Part shown: positions 36,994 to 44,811 of the stretch, one piece after another
How positions within the stretch are numbered: position 1 is the stretch's first letter
Layout: every line of letters starts with the position of its first letter
Assembly: GCA_003611875.1 (NCBI GenBank)
Contig: RAYY01000020.1
Coordinates: 1-64,000 of the forward strand
DNA length: 64,000 nucleotides
Source of the DNA: a bacterium D16-56
GTDB taxonomy: Bacteria > Bacillota > Clostridia > Lachnospirales > Lachnospiraceae
Direction: 5' to 3'
The notes under the pieces: model-generated
Seen by the model: only the letters and a program-made list of their open reading frames with translations
The model's database searches: none
What the model was told of the DNA's origin: nothing
Position numbers and translations under genes: made by a program

Positions 36994-37518
36994 TTACAGC
37001 TCCACCACTCCGATATAGGGCAGATTCCTGTACTTCTGCGCATAATCCAGCCCATATCCTACTACAAATTCATCTGGAATCGTAAAGCAGGTATAATCCA
37101 CCTTCACCTGTTTCTTTACCCTGCGCTCCGGCTTATCCAAAAGCGTACACAGACGAATGCTGGCAGGCCCCCTCTGCTTTAGCACCTCCATCAAATAAGA
37201 CAGGGTTCTGCCGGAATCAATGATATCCTCCACAATCAGTACATGAAGATCCGTCAAGGGCTCATCTAAATCCTTTACGATACGGACCACACCGCTGGAT
37301 TTGGTATCATCCCCATAGCTTGACACAGACATAAAATCCAGACTGACCGGCACGGTCAGCCGCTTTGCCAGCTCACAGGTAAAGAACACTCCGCCTTTCA
37401 AAATGCAGATCAGATGGACTGCCTTCCCCTCATAATCTTTACTGATCTGGGCTGCCACCTGGCTGATTCTTGTGTTTACCTCTTCCTCTGACAATAATAC
37501 CCGAATCTTATCTGCCAT
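36994..37518 (-). CDS. hpt: Hypoxanthine phosphoribosyltransferase
   Basis: The start at 37518 (MADKIRVLLS) follows GGAGGAAAAGC and gives 174 residues. The PRPP-binding motif appears as VLIVEDIIDSGRTL, and CILKGGVFF and FVVGYGLDYAQKYRNLP are typical of the enzyme, which salvages hypoxanthine and guanine to IMP and GMP. The gene overlaps the end of tilS by 11 bases, as in many Firmicutes, so the two are translated together. Confidence 0.96.
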   Translation of the reverse strand: MADKIRVLLSEEEVNTRISQVAAQISKDYEGKAVHLICILKGGVFFTCELAKRLTVPVSLDFMSVSSYGDDTKSSGVVRIVKDLDEPLTDLHVLIVEDIIDSGRTLSYLMEVLKQRGPASIRLCTLLDKPERRVKKQVKVDYTCFTIPDEFVVGYGLDYAQKYRNLPYIGVVEL

Positions 37519-38950
37519 ATGCTTTTCCTCCGTAAAAATCCACCTGCAATATTGTATGTGTATCTTCCGCAATCTTATAATATTCGCTGATCCGGTATCC
37601 GACCACCCACAGCACCTGATTTCCTTCTGCCAGCACCAGAATCTGATCCCGCACCTCTCTGGGAACCTTCTGATCTATCAGAAACCGCTTCAGCGTTTTA
37701 CGTCCGCCTCCCGGCAATACCAGATAATCTCCCGTCCGCCGATATCGAACGGATAGCGTATCTTTTATTCTATCATAATCAAACCATTTCGTATACTCTT
37801 TTTTGGTAATTTCTGTCCCTTTCTTCCAGGAAAACGCCTGAAATTCCATATTCCCCACCCTTACCGGCCCTTTTAACACCTCCGGCAAAAACACCCTGCC
37901 TTCTTCCCTATCTTCGAGCTCCTGTCTGTTTCCTTTTTCTTTGCCGCTGCAGATCTCAATGACAAGCTCCTCATAGGTTCTCCTGGCCTGCAGACTTCCC
38001 GGAAGATCACATCTCCCCCCCACCGGCCCCTGCACCAGGCGCTCAATCTGTTCAAAATGCTTTGCCGTAATATTTTTATGTCCTGGCGCCGTTATATCAA
38101 GCATAAGACGGATCAGATAAGACCGGATAATCGGCTCCTGCCCTAAGAACACCCTGCTCCCTATGGATACCCCAAAATTCATCCTTTGCCCGGCATCCTC
38201 CCACACCTTCTCTGCCTGTCCCCTCAAATACCTGTCTGCCTGTCCAATAAGCCCTCCTGCATGCAGGATATTCTCCGGCGTCCTTTCATTCACATACCGG
38301 ATCATATACGGAATCAGATCCCCTCGAATCCGATTGCGCGTATACGCCTTTTCCCCATTGCTGGAATCCTCACACCAGCCAATCCCTCTTTCCTCCAGGT
38401 ATTCCACAATCTCCTGTCTTCTCACCCCCAAAAGCGGACGAACCCGGTTCCCCTGCACCGGCTGCATGCCCGCCAGCCCCCGAAGCCCGCTCCCTCTCAG
38501 AAGATGGTGAAGAATCGTTTCTACATTATCATCCTGATGATGGGCCACTGCAATCCAAACCGGCCTTTGTCCAACCCCCTCTATCCTTCTGCTCTCCTCC
38601 TCCCATTCCTGTGCGGCTCTCTCCAGGGCCTCATACCGCAGAATCCGTCCTGCCTCCTCCACTGAAAGCCCCTGCTCCCTGGCATACCCTGCCGCATCCC
38701 GATACACTGCCTCAAAAGGCACACCAAGCTTCTGGCAAAGCGCCCCGACAAACTCTGCATCCCGGTCTGCCTCTTTCCCTCTCAGCCCATGATGCACATG
38801 CACCACCCGAAGCCGCAGCTCTCTATCATTTTCTGCCATCACTGTCAAAAGACACACAGAATCTGCCCCTCCCGACACCCCCAAAATCACCCGGTCCCCT
38901 TCTCCAAACATTCCGTTCTTTTCCGCAAACTCCCAAACCCTTTTCCACAT
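37508..38950 (-). CDS. tilS: tRNA(Ile)-lysidine synthetase
   Basis: TilS converts the wobble cytidine of the AUA-reading tRNA to lysidine with ATP. The PP-loop motif is LGVSGGADSVCLL, followed by VHVHHGLRG and VAHHQDDNVET. The C-terminal TilS domain is present (KTLKRFLIDQKVPRE). I chose the ATG at 38950 (MWKRVWEF, 480 residues) with GGAGGGATTGT upstream. An in-frame ATG at 39121 with an even better GGGAGGAAAAT would add 57 residues of no known domain, but a consensus promoter lies downstream of it, inside the extension. Which start is used is uncertain. Confidence 0.93.
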   Translation of the reverse strand: MWKRVWEFAEKNGMFGEGDRVILGVSGGADSVCLLTVMAENDRELRLRVVHVHHGLRGKEADRDAEFVGALCQKLGVPFEAVYRDAAGYAREQGLSVEEAGRILRYEALERAAQEWEEESRRIEGVGQRPVWIAVAHHQDDNVETILHHLLRGSGLRGLAGMQPVQGNRVRPLLGVRRQEIVEYLEERGIGWCEDSSNGEKAYTRNRIRGDLIPYMIRYVNERTPENILHAGGLIGQADRYLRGQAEKVWEDAGQRMNFGVSIGSRVFLGQEPIIRSYLIRLMLDITAPGHKNITAKHFEQIERLVQGPVGGRCDLPGSLQARRTYEELVIEICSGKEKGNRQELEDREEGRVFLPEVLKGPVRVGNMEFQAFSWKKGTEITKKEYTKWFDYDRIKDTLSVRYRRTGDYLVLPGGGRKTLKRFLIDQKVPREVRDQILVLAEGNQVLWVVGYRISEYYKIAEDTHTILQVDFYGGKAYGR

Positions 38951-39065
38951 ACAATCCCTCCGCAAATCCGCCTTTATCCCTGTGGATCCAATGATTTCCC
39001 ACACATTCCCGCCATTCCAGCGCCATTTACTGTCATTTGGCAAATAAGTACGCGCCTCAAGTATA

Positions 39066-39094
39066 ACTATACCTGTATCCCCCCTATCATGCAA
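39066..39094 (-). promoter_or_regulatory. Sigma-A promoter of tilS-hpt
   Basis: TTGCAT (39089-39094, minus strand), 17 bases, then TATAGT (39066-39071). It follows the terminator of the spoIIE-like gene and gives a leader of about 110 bases before the tilS ATG at 38950. Confidence 0.7.
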
Positions 39095-39183
39095 GCCATT
39101 TCCCTGCTCTTTTTTTATCATATTTTCCTCCCGTTCCCCCTTTGCGGATTCTTGTGCTTTGAGCAAAAAGATTTAATAAAAAA

Positions 39184-39199
39184 GAGCGCCCCAGCGCCC
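39184..39199 (-). terminator. Terminator after the spoIIE-like gene
   Basis: On the minus strand GGGCGC pairs with GCGCTC around TGGG (one G-T pair), flanked by AA and TT and followed by CTTTTTTATTAA. It lies just ten bases past the stop codon. Confidence 0.75.
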
Positions 39200-39208
39200 T
39201 TTTCTCCT

Positions 39209-40615
39209 TCATCTCCTCCATATTCCTCCCACCAGCACCATCATATCGTCCCTGGGTTCCTCCTCCCTGCATGCAAACTGCAGAAGCTCCTCTGCCATTT
39301 CCTGTACGCTATGTACCTCCATTCCTTCAATATACTCCCGCATACTTCCTTCTTTATCCTCCCCCGGACATGCCTCCAGGACTCCGTCCGTCACCATCAC
39401 CACCCGGTCTCCGTCCCAAAGCTTCCGTGACAGCAGCACCGGCTCCACCGTGCCGATCACCCCGGCAGGAACCTCTCCGGCCTCCAGCACCTCCACCCCG
39501 TTTCCACTCAGTACAAAGGTAGCCACTGCCCCCAGCTTCATGGCCTCCAGTACCCCTGTGTGCAGATCCACACAGCACAAATCCAAAGTGGCCGGATGCT
39601 GCTCTGCTCCTACTAACATCAGCACCGTATTCACCATCTTTAAGGTAGCTCTTGCCGAAAAGCCTGTCTCCAAAAGCTGCTGAGCCAGCTCTACCACCCG
39701 CCTGCTCTCCAAGGATGCCTGTTCCCCGCTTCCCATGCCGTCGGAAACGCTCATAATCACCTGCCCCGGTACTTCCTCTGAATAAGTAAAATTATCTCCG
39801 GAAAGATTTTCCCCTTCTCTCGGTATTCTGGCTATTCCGTACATCATCCGGTATCGCCCTGCCTCGGAAAAATGAATTGTGGCAGTCTGCCTTGTCACCA
39901 GCGCCCTGGTGTCCTTTGGCGCATACCACCCGCGGTTTCCCATGGCCTGTCCCAGAATTTCCGCCGCCTCCCGGGCTGTCACACACTTTCCATTGGTGGT
40001 CCGCACCGTCAGGTATGCCTCTCTTTGCCGATTTTCATACTCCAAAAGCAGCAGATTCTCCACCAGCATATGGTGTTGGCGGAACATTCGTTTTACAGTC
40101 TCTCCCTTCTGCTCCGTAATATCTGACGCCTGCTCCATCTGGTGGGCAAACTCCTCCAAAATCACTGCCAGCTCCCGAAACTGCACCATCACAGTATCCC
40201 GGCTTTCCAGAAAGCGGTTTTTCCACTCCAGATTCATTGTAGCACGTCCCAGATTCCGGTTCAGCTGTGCCAGATAATCTTCCCGCCTGCGGCAGGTCTC
40301 CATAAAGAAACGAGGCATGTCCTCATACTCAATCTGCCCTTTTTGCTCAAAGGTCCGTAAAAGATAATGAAGATAATAGCTGCCGTCCTTCTCACTGTCA
40401 TGATACAGATTGCACCGTCCGCAGTCTCCGCATACCATAGCCGCCGACATCTGCATAGCTGCAAGTGCGTCCTCCTTCGTCAGCCCTCGTTTATTTTCCA
40501 GGTCGTCCTGGCAGGATTTTGCCAGCACACTCAAAGACCGGGCCATTTCTCCCAGTCTGCTGGCTGTATACATATTTACATCCGCCATATCCCGGCGTTT
40601 TGACCGTCTCCACAC
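39209..40615 (-). CDS. Short SpoIIE-like PP2C phosphatase without membrane domain
   Basis: A GTG at 40615 (VWRRSKRRDM) follows AGGAGGGG and gives 468 residues. The C-terminal half (about 250-468) is a SpoIIE-type PP2C domain: VSDGMGSGEQAS, VELAQQLLETGF and VVMVTDGVLEA with the metal-binding aspartates. The N-terminal half has a VCGDCGRC cysteine cluster like the central region of SpoIIE but no transmembrane helices, whereas SpoIIE of Bacillus has ten. Location between divIC and tilS matches spoIIE in Bacillus. It may dephosphorylate an anti-sigma-F antagonist, inferred from family. Confidence 0.85.
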   Translation of the reverse strand: MWRRSKRRDMADVNMYTASRLGEMARSLSVLAKSCQDDLENKRGLTKEDALAAMQMSAAMVCGDCGRCNLYHDSEKDGSYYLHYLLRTFEQKGQIEYEDMPRFFMETCRRREDYLAQLNRNLGRATMNLEWKNRFLESRDTVMVQFRELAVILEEFAHQMEQASDITEQKGETVKRMFRQHHMLVENLLLLEYENRQREAYLTVRTTNGKCVTAREAAEILGQAMGNRGWYAPKDTRALVTRQTATIHFSEAGRYRMMYGIARIPREGENLSGDNFTYSEEVPGQVIMSVSDGMGSGEQASLESRRVVELAQQLLETGFSARATLKMVNTVLMLVGAEQHPATLDLCCVDLHTGVLEAMKLGAVATFVLSGNGVEVLEAGEVPAGVIGTVEPVLLSRKLWDGDRVVMVTDGVLEACPGEDKEGSMREYIEGMEVHSVQEMAEELLQFACREEEPRDDMMVLVGGIWRR

Positions 40616-40674
40616 AAAAATCCCCTCCTAAACCACATTATATGCGGCAGGAAGGGATTGTATTCATATTCCCG

Positions 40675-41013
40675 TCAATTCTTGGTATTGGGCTTTAACA
40701 GAATCTCGTCCGGCTTCACCAGTCCCAACTTCTGCTTTGCCACTTCCTCTATGTACTGCTTGGTCTGAACATATACTTGATATTCCTTCAGCTCCTCAGC
40801 CCGATTCGTCTCCTGGTCATACTGCTGCTGTAAAAATGCCTCTCTCTCCTGGTATTCCAGATTCTTCTTCTTCATGGATGCGCTTTTTACGTTGACCACT
40901 ACCCCCAGGCTGAACACTACCAGAGTAATGCCGATGATCGCCATCCGGTTGCCCCAGCGGTCTTTTCGCTGCTTTTTTATTCTTTTTCCGGTACCGCTGC
41001 TATACCTTTCCAT
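40675..41013 (-). CDS. divIC: Septum formation initiator DivIC/FtsB-like
   Basis: The 112-residue bitopic protein has a basic N-terminus, one transmembrane helix (about 24-42) and a coiled coil (about 48-90), then the conserved QKLGLVKPDE segment. This is the DivIC/FtsB pattern: these proteins form a complex with FtsL and DivIB/FtsQ at the division site. It follows yabQ and precedes the spoIIE-like gene, the same order as in Bacillus. DivIC and FtsB cannot be distinguished by sequence alone; context favours DivIC. Confidence 0.9.
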   Translation of the reverse strand: MERYSSGTGKRIKKQRKDRWGNRMAIIGITLVVFSLGVVVNVKSASMKKKNLEYQEREAFLQQQYDQETNRAEELKEYQVYVQTKQYIEEVAKQKLGLVKPDEILLKPNTKN

Positions 41014-41062
41014 AAATCTACCCCGCTGTTTTCTGCCTTAGTAAGGAACTGTTCCTAAAAGT

Positions 41063-41404
41063 TCATCGTTTTCGTTTTAATATCTTTATTCTAATGCATC
41101 TGACAATCTTTTTCAACATCTTTCGAAAAAAAGCGCTGCACAGCCGGTCATACACCACCATGGAGAGAAGCACTGCCCCAATGACATACAGCCGCAAAGC
41201 CCCGTCATTTTCCCGATACAACAGGTAAAAGACACTAAATCCGGCAAATATCCAATATATCAGATCCTCAAGCCCTACCCACAGCCAGCCGTGACGCACC
41301 ACTGCACGGAACACCCGAAGCAGGTCATACAGAGCCATCAGACATGCGCCTGCAGTGATTCCCATCATCAGCAGCCTGGCTTCAAAATGAATGTTGGGAC
41401 TCAT
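41063..41404 (-). CDS. yabQ: Spore cortex biosynthesis protein YabQ
   Basis: The 113-residue membrane protein has three hydrophobic helices (about 10-30, 43-61 and 68-88), the conserved LYDLLRVFR after the first and EDLIYWI before the second, and a Lys/Arg-rich C-terminus. This matches YabQ, which is needed for cortex formation and localises to the forespore membrane. It is 15 bases downstream of yabP and therefore shares its promoter. Confidence 0.9.
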   Translation of the reverse strand: MSPNIHFEARLLMMGITAGACLMALYDLLRVFRAVVRHGWLWVGLEDLIYWIFAGFSVFYLLYRENDGALRLYVIGAVLLSMVVYDRLCSAFFRKMLKKIVRCIRIKILKRKR

Positions 41405-41419
41405 TCCCCCGCCCCTTTC

Positions 41420-41704
41420 CTACCGGAATAACCGGACAAAAAATGACTGTCCCGCCTTGCGGTAGGCTTCATTGGAGGAATAAGCCATGCTGTCCACGGT
41501 TCCGGTTACATCCACCTCTCCTTTTTCCACCGAGAGCCTGCTTACATGCAGATCCTTCCCTTTTAATGTCAAAAGCCCAAGATCCGTATCCATGACCACC
41601 TGATTTTCGTCAAAAGATACTACCTCCCGCACTCCTGTCAGGTTAGCTGCAGCCCGGTTCTGCAGAAAACAGGAATGAGGACGACTTCCCGATTTTTCCT
41701 CCAT
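41420..41704 (-). CDS. yabP: Sporulation protein YabP
   Basis: The 94-residue protein matches YabP: a beta-rich core with the pattern ...GVREVVSFDENQVVMDTDLG (shortened), LTLKGKDLHVSRLSVEKGE and VDVTGTVDSMAY. YabP is a mother-cell protein required for sporulation in Bacillus, biochemistry unknown. GGAGG lies seven bases before the ATG, and a sigma-E-like promoter lies directly upstream. The yabP-yabQ pair is a standard marker of endospore formers. Confidence 0.92.
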   Translation of the reverse strand: MEEKSGSRPHSCFLQNRAAANLTGVREVVSFDENQVVMDTDLGLLTLKGKDLHVSRLSVEKGEVDVTGTVDSMAYSSNEAYRKAGQSFFVRLFR

Positions 41705-41718
41705 AAAAAAGACCTCCT

Positions 41719-41747
41719 GCTATACGAAACACCTGGTTTCAATATAT
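41719..41747 (-). promoter_or_regulatory. Sigma-E-like promoter of yabP-yabQ
   Basis: The minus strand has ATATATT (41741-41747), exactly 14 bases, then CGTATAGC (41719-41726), close to the Bacillus sigma-E consensus (ATATT, 14, CATACA-T). The genes served are sporulation genes under sigma-E control in Bacillus. Confidence 0.5.
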
Positions 41748-41827
41748 GAAGAGATCCTTTTCATTATGCCGCTTTCTTTTTTAATCAGACGATTTCCGTC
41801 AAATAAGGAACAATGCCTTACATGCTC

Positions 41828-42067
41828 TTACAGATACCGGTACAGCTCCTTGGCATCATCCTTTCGAACCGTTTCCTGAACATCTAACACCTCTACCCTC
41901 ACAGAGCTGGTGCCAAACTGTATTTCTATAATATCTCCCACCTTCACGTTCACGGACGCCTTGGCAGGCTTATCGTTCACCAGGACCCGCCCCGCGTCGC
42001 AGGCTTCGTTGGCTACAGTCCGACGCTTGATCAGGCGGGATACCTTCAAATATTTATCCAATCTCAT
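41828..42067 (-). CDS. rqcP: S4-domain RNA-binding protein RqcP (YabO)
   Basis: The 79-residue protein consists of one S4 domain (MRLDKYLKVSRLIKRR, DAGRVLVNDKPAKAS, VKVGDIIEI). In Bacillus this protein, encoded between mazG-like yabN and yabP, works with RqcH on stalled 50S subunits to add C-terminal alanine tails. The same neighbours are found here, so the assignment is firm. It is four bases downstream of hup on the same strand. Confidence 0.9.
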   Translation of the reverse strand: MRLDKYLKVSRLIKRRTVANEACDAGRVLVNDKPAKASVNVKVGDIIEIQFGTSSVRVEVLDVQETVRKDDAKELYRYL

Positions 42068-42071
42068 CCTA

Positions 42072-42347
42072 TTATTCGTTTACCATATCCTTTAATGCTT
42101 TGCCTGGTTTGAACTTCGGGCTCTTGCAGGCGCTGATGGGCATCGTCTCACCGGTGCGGGGATTCCTGCCCTCTCTTGCCGCCCTCTCAGAAACCTCAAA
42201 TGTGCCAAATCCAACCAACTGTACCTTATCGCCATTCTTTAACGCAGTAGACACAACATCGGCAAATGCCTTCAACGCTGCTTCCGCATCCTTTTTGGAA
42301 ATCTCCGCCTGTTCTGCAATCGCTGCTACTAATTCAGTCTTATTCAT
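42072..42347 (-). CDS. hup: HU-family DNA-binding protein
   Basis: The 91-residue protein is a standard [24 protein letters not shown], the [11 protein letters not shown] core and the DNA-binding arm with RNPRTGE and its Pro-Ile tip. It forms dimers that bend and compact DNA. AGGAGG precedes the ATG. It has its own strong promoter, whose -35 box contains the stop codon of mazG, and a leader with an eight-pair hairpin. Confidence 0.97.
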   Translation of the reverse strand: MNKTELVAAIAEQAEISKKDAEAALKAFADVVSTALKNGDKVQLVGFGTFEVSERAAREGRNPRTGETMPISACKSPKFKPGKALKDMVNE

Positions 42348-42371
42348 GATTATTTCCTCCTAAAATCATTT

Positions 42372-42394
42372 GGCAGCAGCCTTGTACTGCTGCC
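42372..42394. promoter_or_regulatory. Leader hairpin upstream of hup
   Basis: GGCAGCAG (42372-42379) pairs perfectly with CTGCTGCC (42387-42394) in the short hup 5' leader, ending about 17 bases before the ribosome binding site. It could stabilise the mRNA or act in translational control. Confidence 0.5.
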
Positions 42395-42415
42395 TCGAAA
42401 TAGTGTACTCTACAA

Positions 42416-42444
42416 TTTATATCCGTTTTGCTACAGTTTGTCAA
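42416..42444 (-). promoter_or_regulatory. Sigma-A promoter of hup
   Basis: A perfect TTGACA (42439-42444, minus strand), 17 bases, then TATAAA (42416-42421). The -35 hexamer overlaps the mazG stop codon TGA (42443-42441). Confidence 0.88.
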
Positions 42445-42821
42445 GGTTTTTCGTTTTTTTCCTGCTTTTTAATGTCATTCCACAAATCCAGACTTTCCTC
42501 TGCTGATAACGACTTCGGATCCCCAAACACATGAGGATGGCGGCGTATCATTTTTTCACATACGCCATCCACCACATCCTTCAGATCAAAATACCCGTTC
42601 TCCTTGGCGATCTGGCTGTAAATCAGCACATTAAAAAGCACATCTCCCAGTTCCTCGCATAGATTGTTCATATCCTGCTTGTCAACCGCTTCCGCTACCT
42701 CCCTGGCCTCATCCAGCAGGCAGGGCTTTAAGCTTTCAAAGGTCTGCTTTCTGTCCCAGGAGCAGCCCTGCTCGGAACGCAGGGTCTCCACCACAGACAT
42801 CAGCTCCTCAAATGTATGCAT
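42441..42821 (-). CDS. mazG: MazG-family nucleoside triphosphate pyrophosphohydrolase, single domain
   Basis: The ATG at 42821 (MHTFEELMS) lies eight bases after GGAGGGG and directly behind the stop of the GlgX-like gene. The 126-residue product is one MazG domain with the magnesium-binding EAREVAEAVD and EELGDVLFNV motifs. The Bacillus homologue YabN has an additional N-terminal methylase-like domain and a second MazG half, which are absent here. It probably hydrolyses non-canonical NTPs. Confidence 0.92.
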   Translation of the reverse strand: MHTFEELMSVVETLRSEQGCSWDRKQTFESLKPCLLDEAREVAEAVDKQDMNNLCEELGDVLFNVLIYSQIAKENGYFDLKDVVDGVCEKMIRRHPHVFGDPKSLSAEESLDLWNDIKKQEKNEKP

Positions 42822-42823
42822 AG

Positions 42824-44698
42824 TCACCCCTCCTTTGGTGATTTCTTTTTCCCGATCATCACCAGGATCGTCCTGGCCTTTGCCATAAGCTGCTTCTGGT
42901 TCTCTGCCTCCGGTTCCGATCCCGGTTCAAAATATCCGTTATGCTCCCGGTCTCCCGTGTTAAAAGCCACATGCCATGTCATTCCCTTCGGAAGATGAGG
43001 CAGGGCAAACTCATGAGGTTCCCAATGCATGTTGTATGCCACAAAGAAATAATCATCCTCTGTACCGTCCGGTCTTTTCCCATAGCTTCCGCAGTACAGA
43101 ATGCCTAACTGCCTTCTGAACGGGTCAAATTCAGGAGCCCAGGCTTTCACGCCATGATATGACACATCCGGAAACCCACATGCCTCATAATCCATCAGCC
43201 GCGGCTCCCTCTTTCCATGAAACACCGGATGAGCCTTCCGAAAAGCAATCACTGCCTTCACAAACTGCAGCAAATCCCCATTGGTTCTTGTCTGGTTCCA
43301 GTTCAGCCAGGAAATCTCATTGTCCTGGCAGTAAGCATTATTATTGCCCTTCTGGGAATTGCCAAACTCATCCCCTGCCATAAAAAGAGGAGTGCCCTGG
43401 CTTAGAAACAGCAGAAGAAAGCTGTTGTAAAGCTGCTGTCTGCGAAGCTCTACCACCTTTTTTTTGCGCACAGGCCCTTCCACTCCGCAGTTCCAGCTAT
43501 AATTCTGACTAATGCCATCCTGATTCCTTTCGCCGTTTTCTTCATTATGCTTCTGCTCATAGCTGACCAGATCCATCAAGGTATACCCATTGGTATTTGC
43601 CATATAATTGATGATTCCGCAGCCTGCCGGGTTGCATCTGCTTCTGTAGGCAAGGGCATTCATCTGCCCCTCATCCCCTTTCAGAACCCGGCGCATATCT
43701 GTCAGAAAGCCGTCGTTATACTCTCCCAGATGGCGGTCTCCCTTCACCGGCGTATCCCGCTCATCCCAATAAGAGGCCCACAGCTTTGTCCCTGCCAAAT
43801 AAGGATCCCTGGCTAAAAGCTCCGTGGGCGCTGCACCCACCAGGTGAACGCCGTCCAAGTGATATTCCCTGACCCAGCGCCTTACCATATCCAGCACAAA
43901 TACCGATGATTCCTGCCCGGTAAAGAATAATTCTGCAACCAGTTCGATTCCTGCCTGATGAAGCTCTTTCACCAGATTCTTAAGCTCTAAAACCGGACTG
44001 CGCCGCTTTCCCGCATACGCAACCTTGGGCGCACCGTGAAAGGCCCGCCCATATCCCCAATAATTTATTTTTCCTGTCAATACCTCCCTGCCGGCAGGAT
44101 CTCCTTCGTTCCTTGCAGTCATAACCTCGGAAAACTCTGCTATGGGCATTAACTCCAAAGTAGTGATCCCCAATTCCTTCATATAGGGAATCTTCTCAAT
44201 AATCCCCCGAAAGGTTCCCTTATCCTTTACCTTTGAAGAAGAATGTCTTGTAAATCCCCGCACATGGGCGCGGTACACAATACAATCTTCATAAGGAATC
44301 CGCAAAGGCTTATCCCCTTCCCAGTCAAATTCCTCCTGACAGACCGGACTCCGCAGAAGTCTATGTACCTGTTCTGCATCTCCCCACTCTCCGCAGCCTG
44401 TAAAAGCATATCCATAAGGATCAGGAAAGTACTGTCCGTCTGCCTCAAAAGCATACTGAAGACGATACAAATCTTTTCCCGTCACAGTCATCTCCCAAAC
44501 ATTACCGGTTCTTCCTTCTTCTGGAAACATAATGCGAACCGGTTCCGGATCCATCTGATGCGGCGCCGACGGAGCAAACAAAAGCAGGCTACACTGCTTT
44601 GCCTCTGCTGTCACAGAGACATGTATTCCTCCCTCCACATTTGTGAGACCAAATGGATATGCTTTCCTGTCATTGTTGTCAATCCTGTACTGCCGCAT
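42824..44698 (-). CDS. GlgX/isoamylase-like GH13 protein lacking catalytic residues
   Basis: The start MRQYRIDNND at 44698 gives 624 residues. A CBM48-like N-terminal domain (about 5-110) and a GlgX-type barrel are present (VYRAHVRGFT, GYTLMDLVSY, FMAGDEFGNSQKGNNNAYCQD). The catalytic positions are changed: Val287 stands where the nucleophile Asp of GFRFD should be (GVHLV), Ser309 where the acid/base Glu should be (LWASYWDE), and Asn370 where the third Asp should be (ANTNGYT). Region I is also lost (LVAELFFTG). The frame is intact, so this is probably a non-catalytic, perhaps glycogen-binding, protein. Confidence 0.85.
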   Translation of the reverse strand: MRQYRIDNNDRKAYPFGLTNVEGGIHVSVTAEAKQCSLLLFAPSAPHQMDPEPVRIMFPEEGRTGNVWEMTVTGKDLYRLQYAFEADGQYFPDPYGYAFTGCGEWGDAEQVHRLLRSPVCQEEFDWEGDKPLRIPYEDCIVYRAHVRGFTRHSSSKVKDKGTFRGIIEKIPYMKELGITTLELMPIAEFSEVMTARNEGDPAGREVLTGKINYWGYGRAFHGAPKVAYAGKRRSPVLELKNLVKELHQAGIELVAELFFTGQESSVFVLDMVRRWVREYHLDGVHLVGAAPTELLARDPYLAGTKLWASYWDERDTPVKGDRHLGEYNDGFLTDMRRVLKGDEGQMNALAYRSRCNPAGCGIINYMANTNGYTLMDLVSYEQKHNEENGERNQDGISQNYSWNCGVEGPVRKKKVVELRRQQLYNSFLLLFLSQGTPLFMAGDEFGNSQKGNNNAYCQDNEISWLNWNQTRTNGDLLQFVKAVIAFRKAHPVFHGKREPRLMDYEACGFPDVSYHGVKAWAPEFDPFRRQLGILYCGSYGKRPDGTEDDYFFVAYNMHWEPHEFALPHLPKGMTWHVAFNTGDREHNGYFEPGSEPEAENQKQLMAKARTILVMIGKKKSPKEG

Positions 44699-44811
44699 GC
44701 TCCAGCCACCTTTCTTCTCCCAGCCAATCTTCTTTTGTCCGTAACTGTTCAAAGCCTCACAGTTACTTCTGTCCTACCTCTTTTGACGACCTGAATGATT
44801 CACATTCATTA

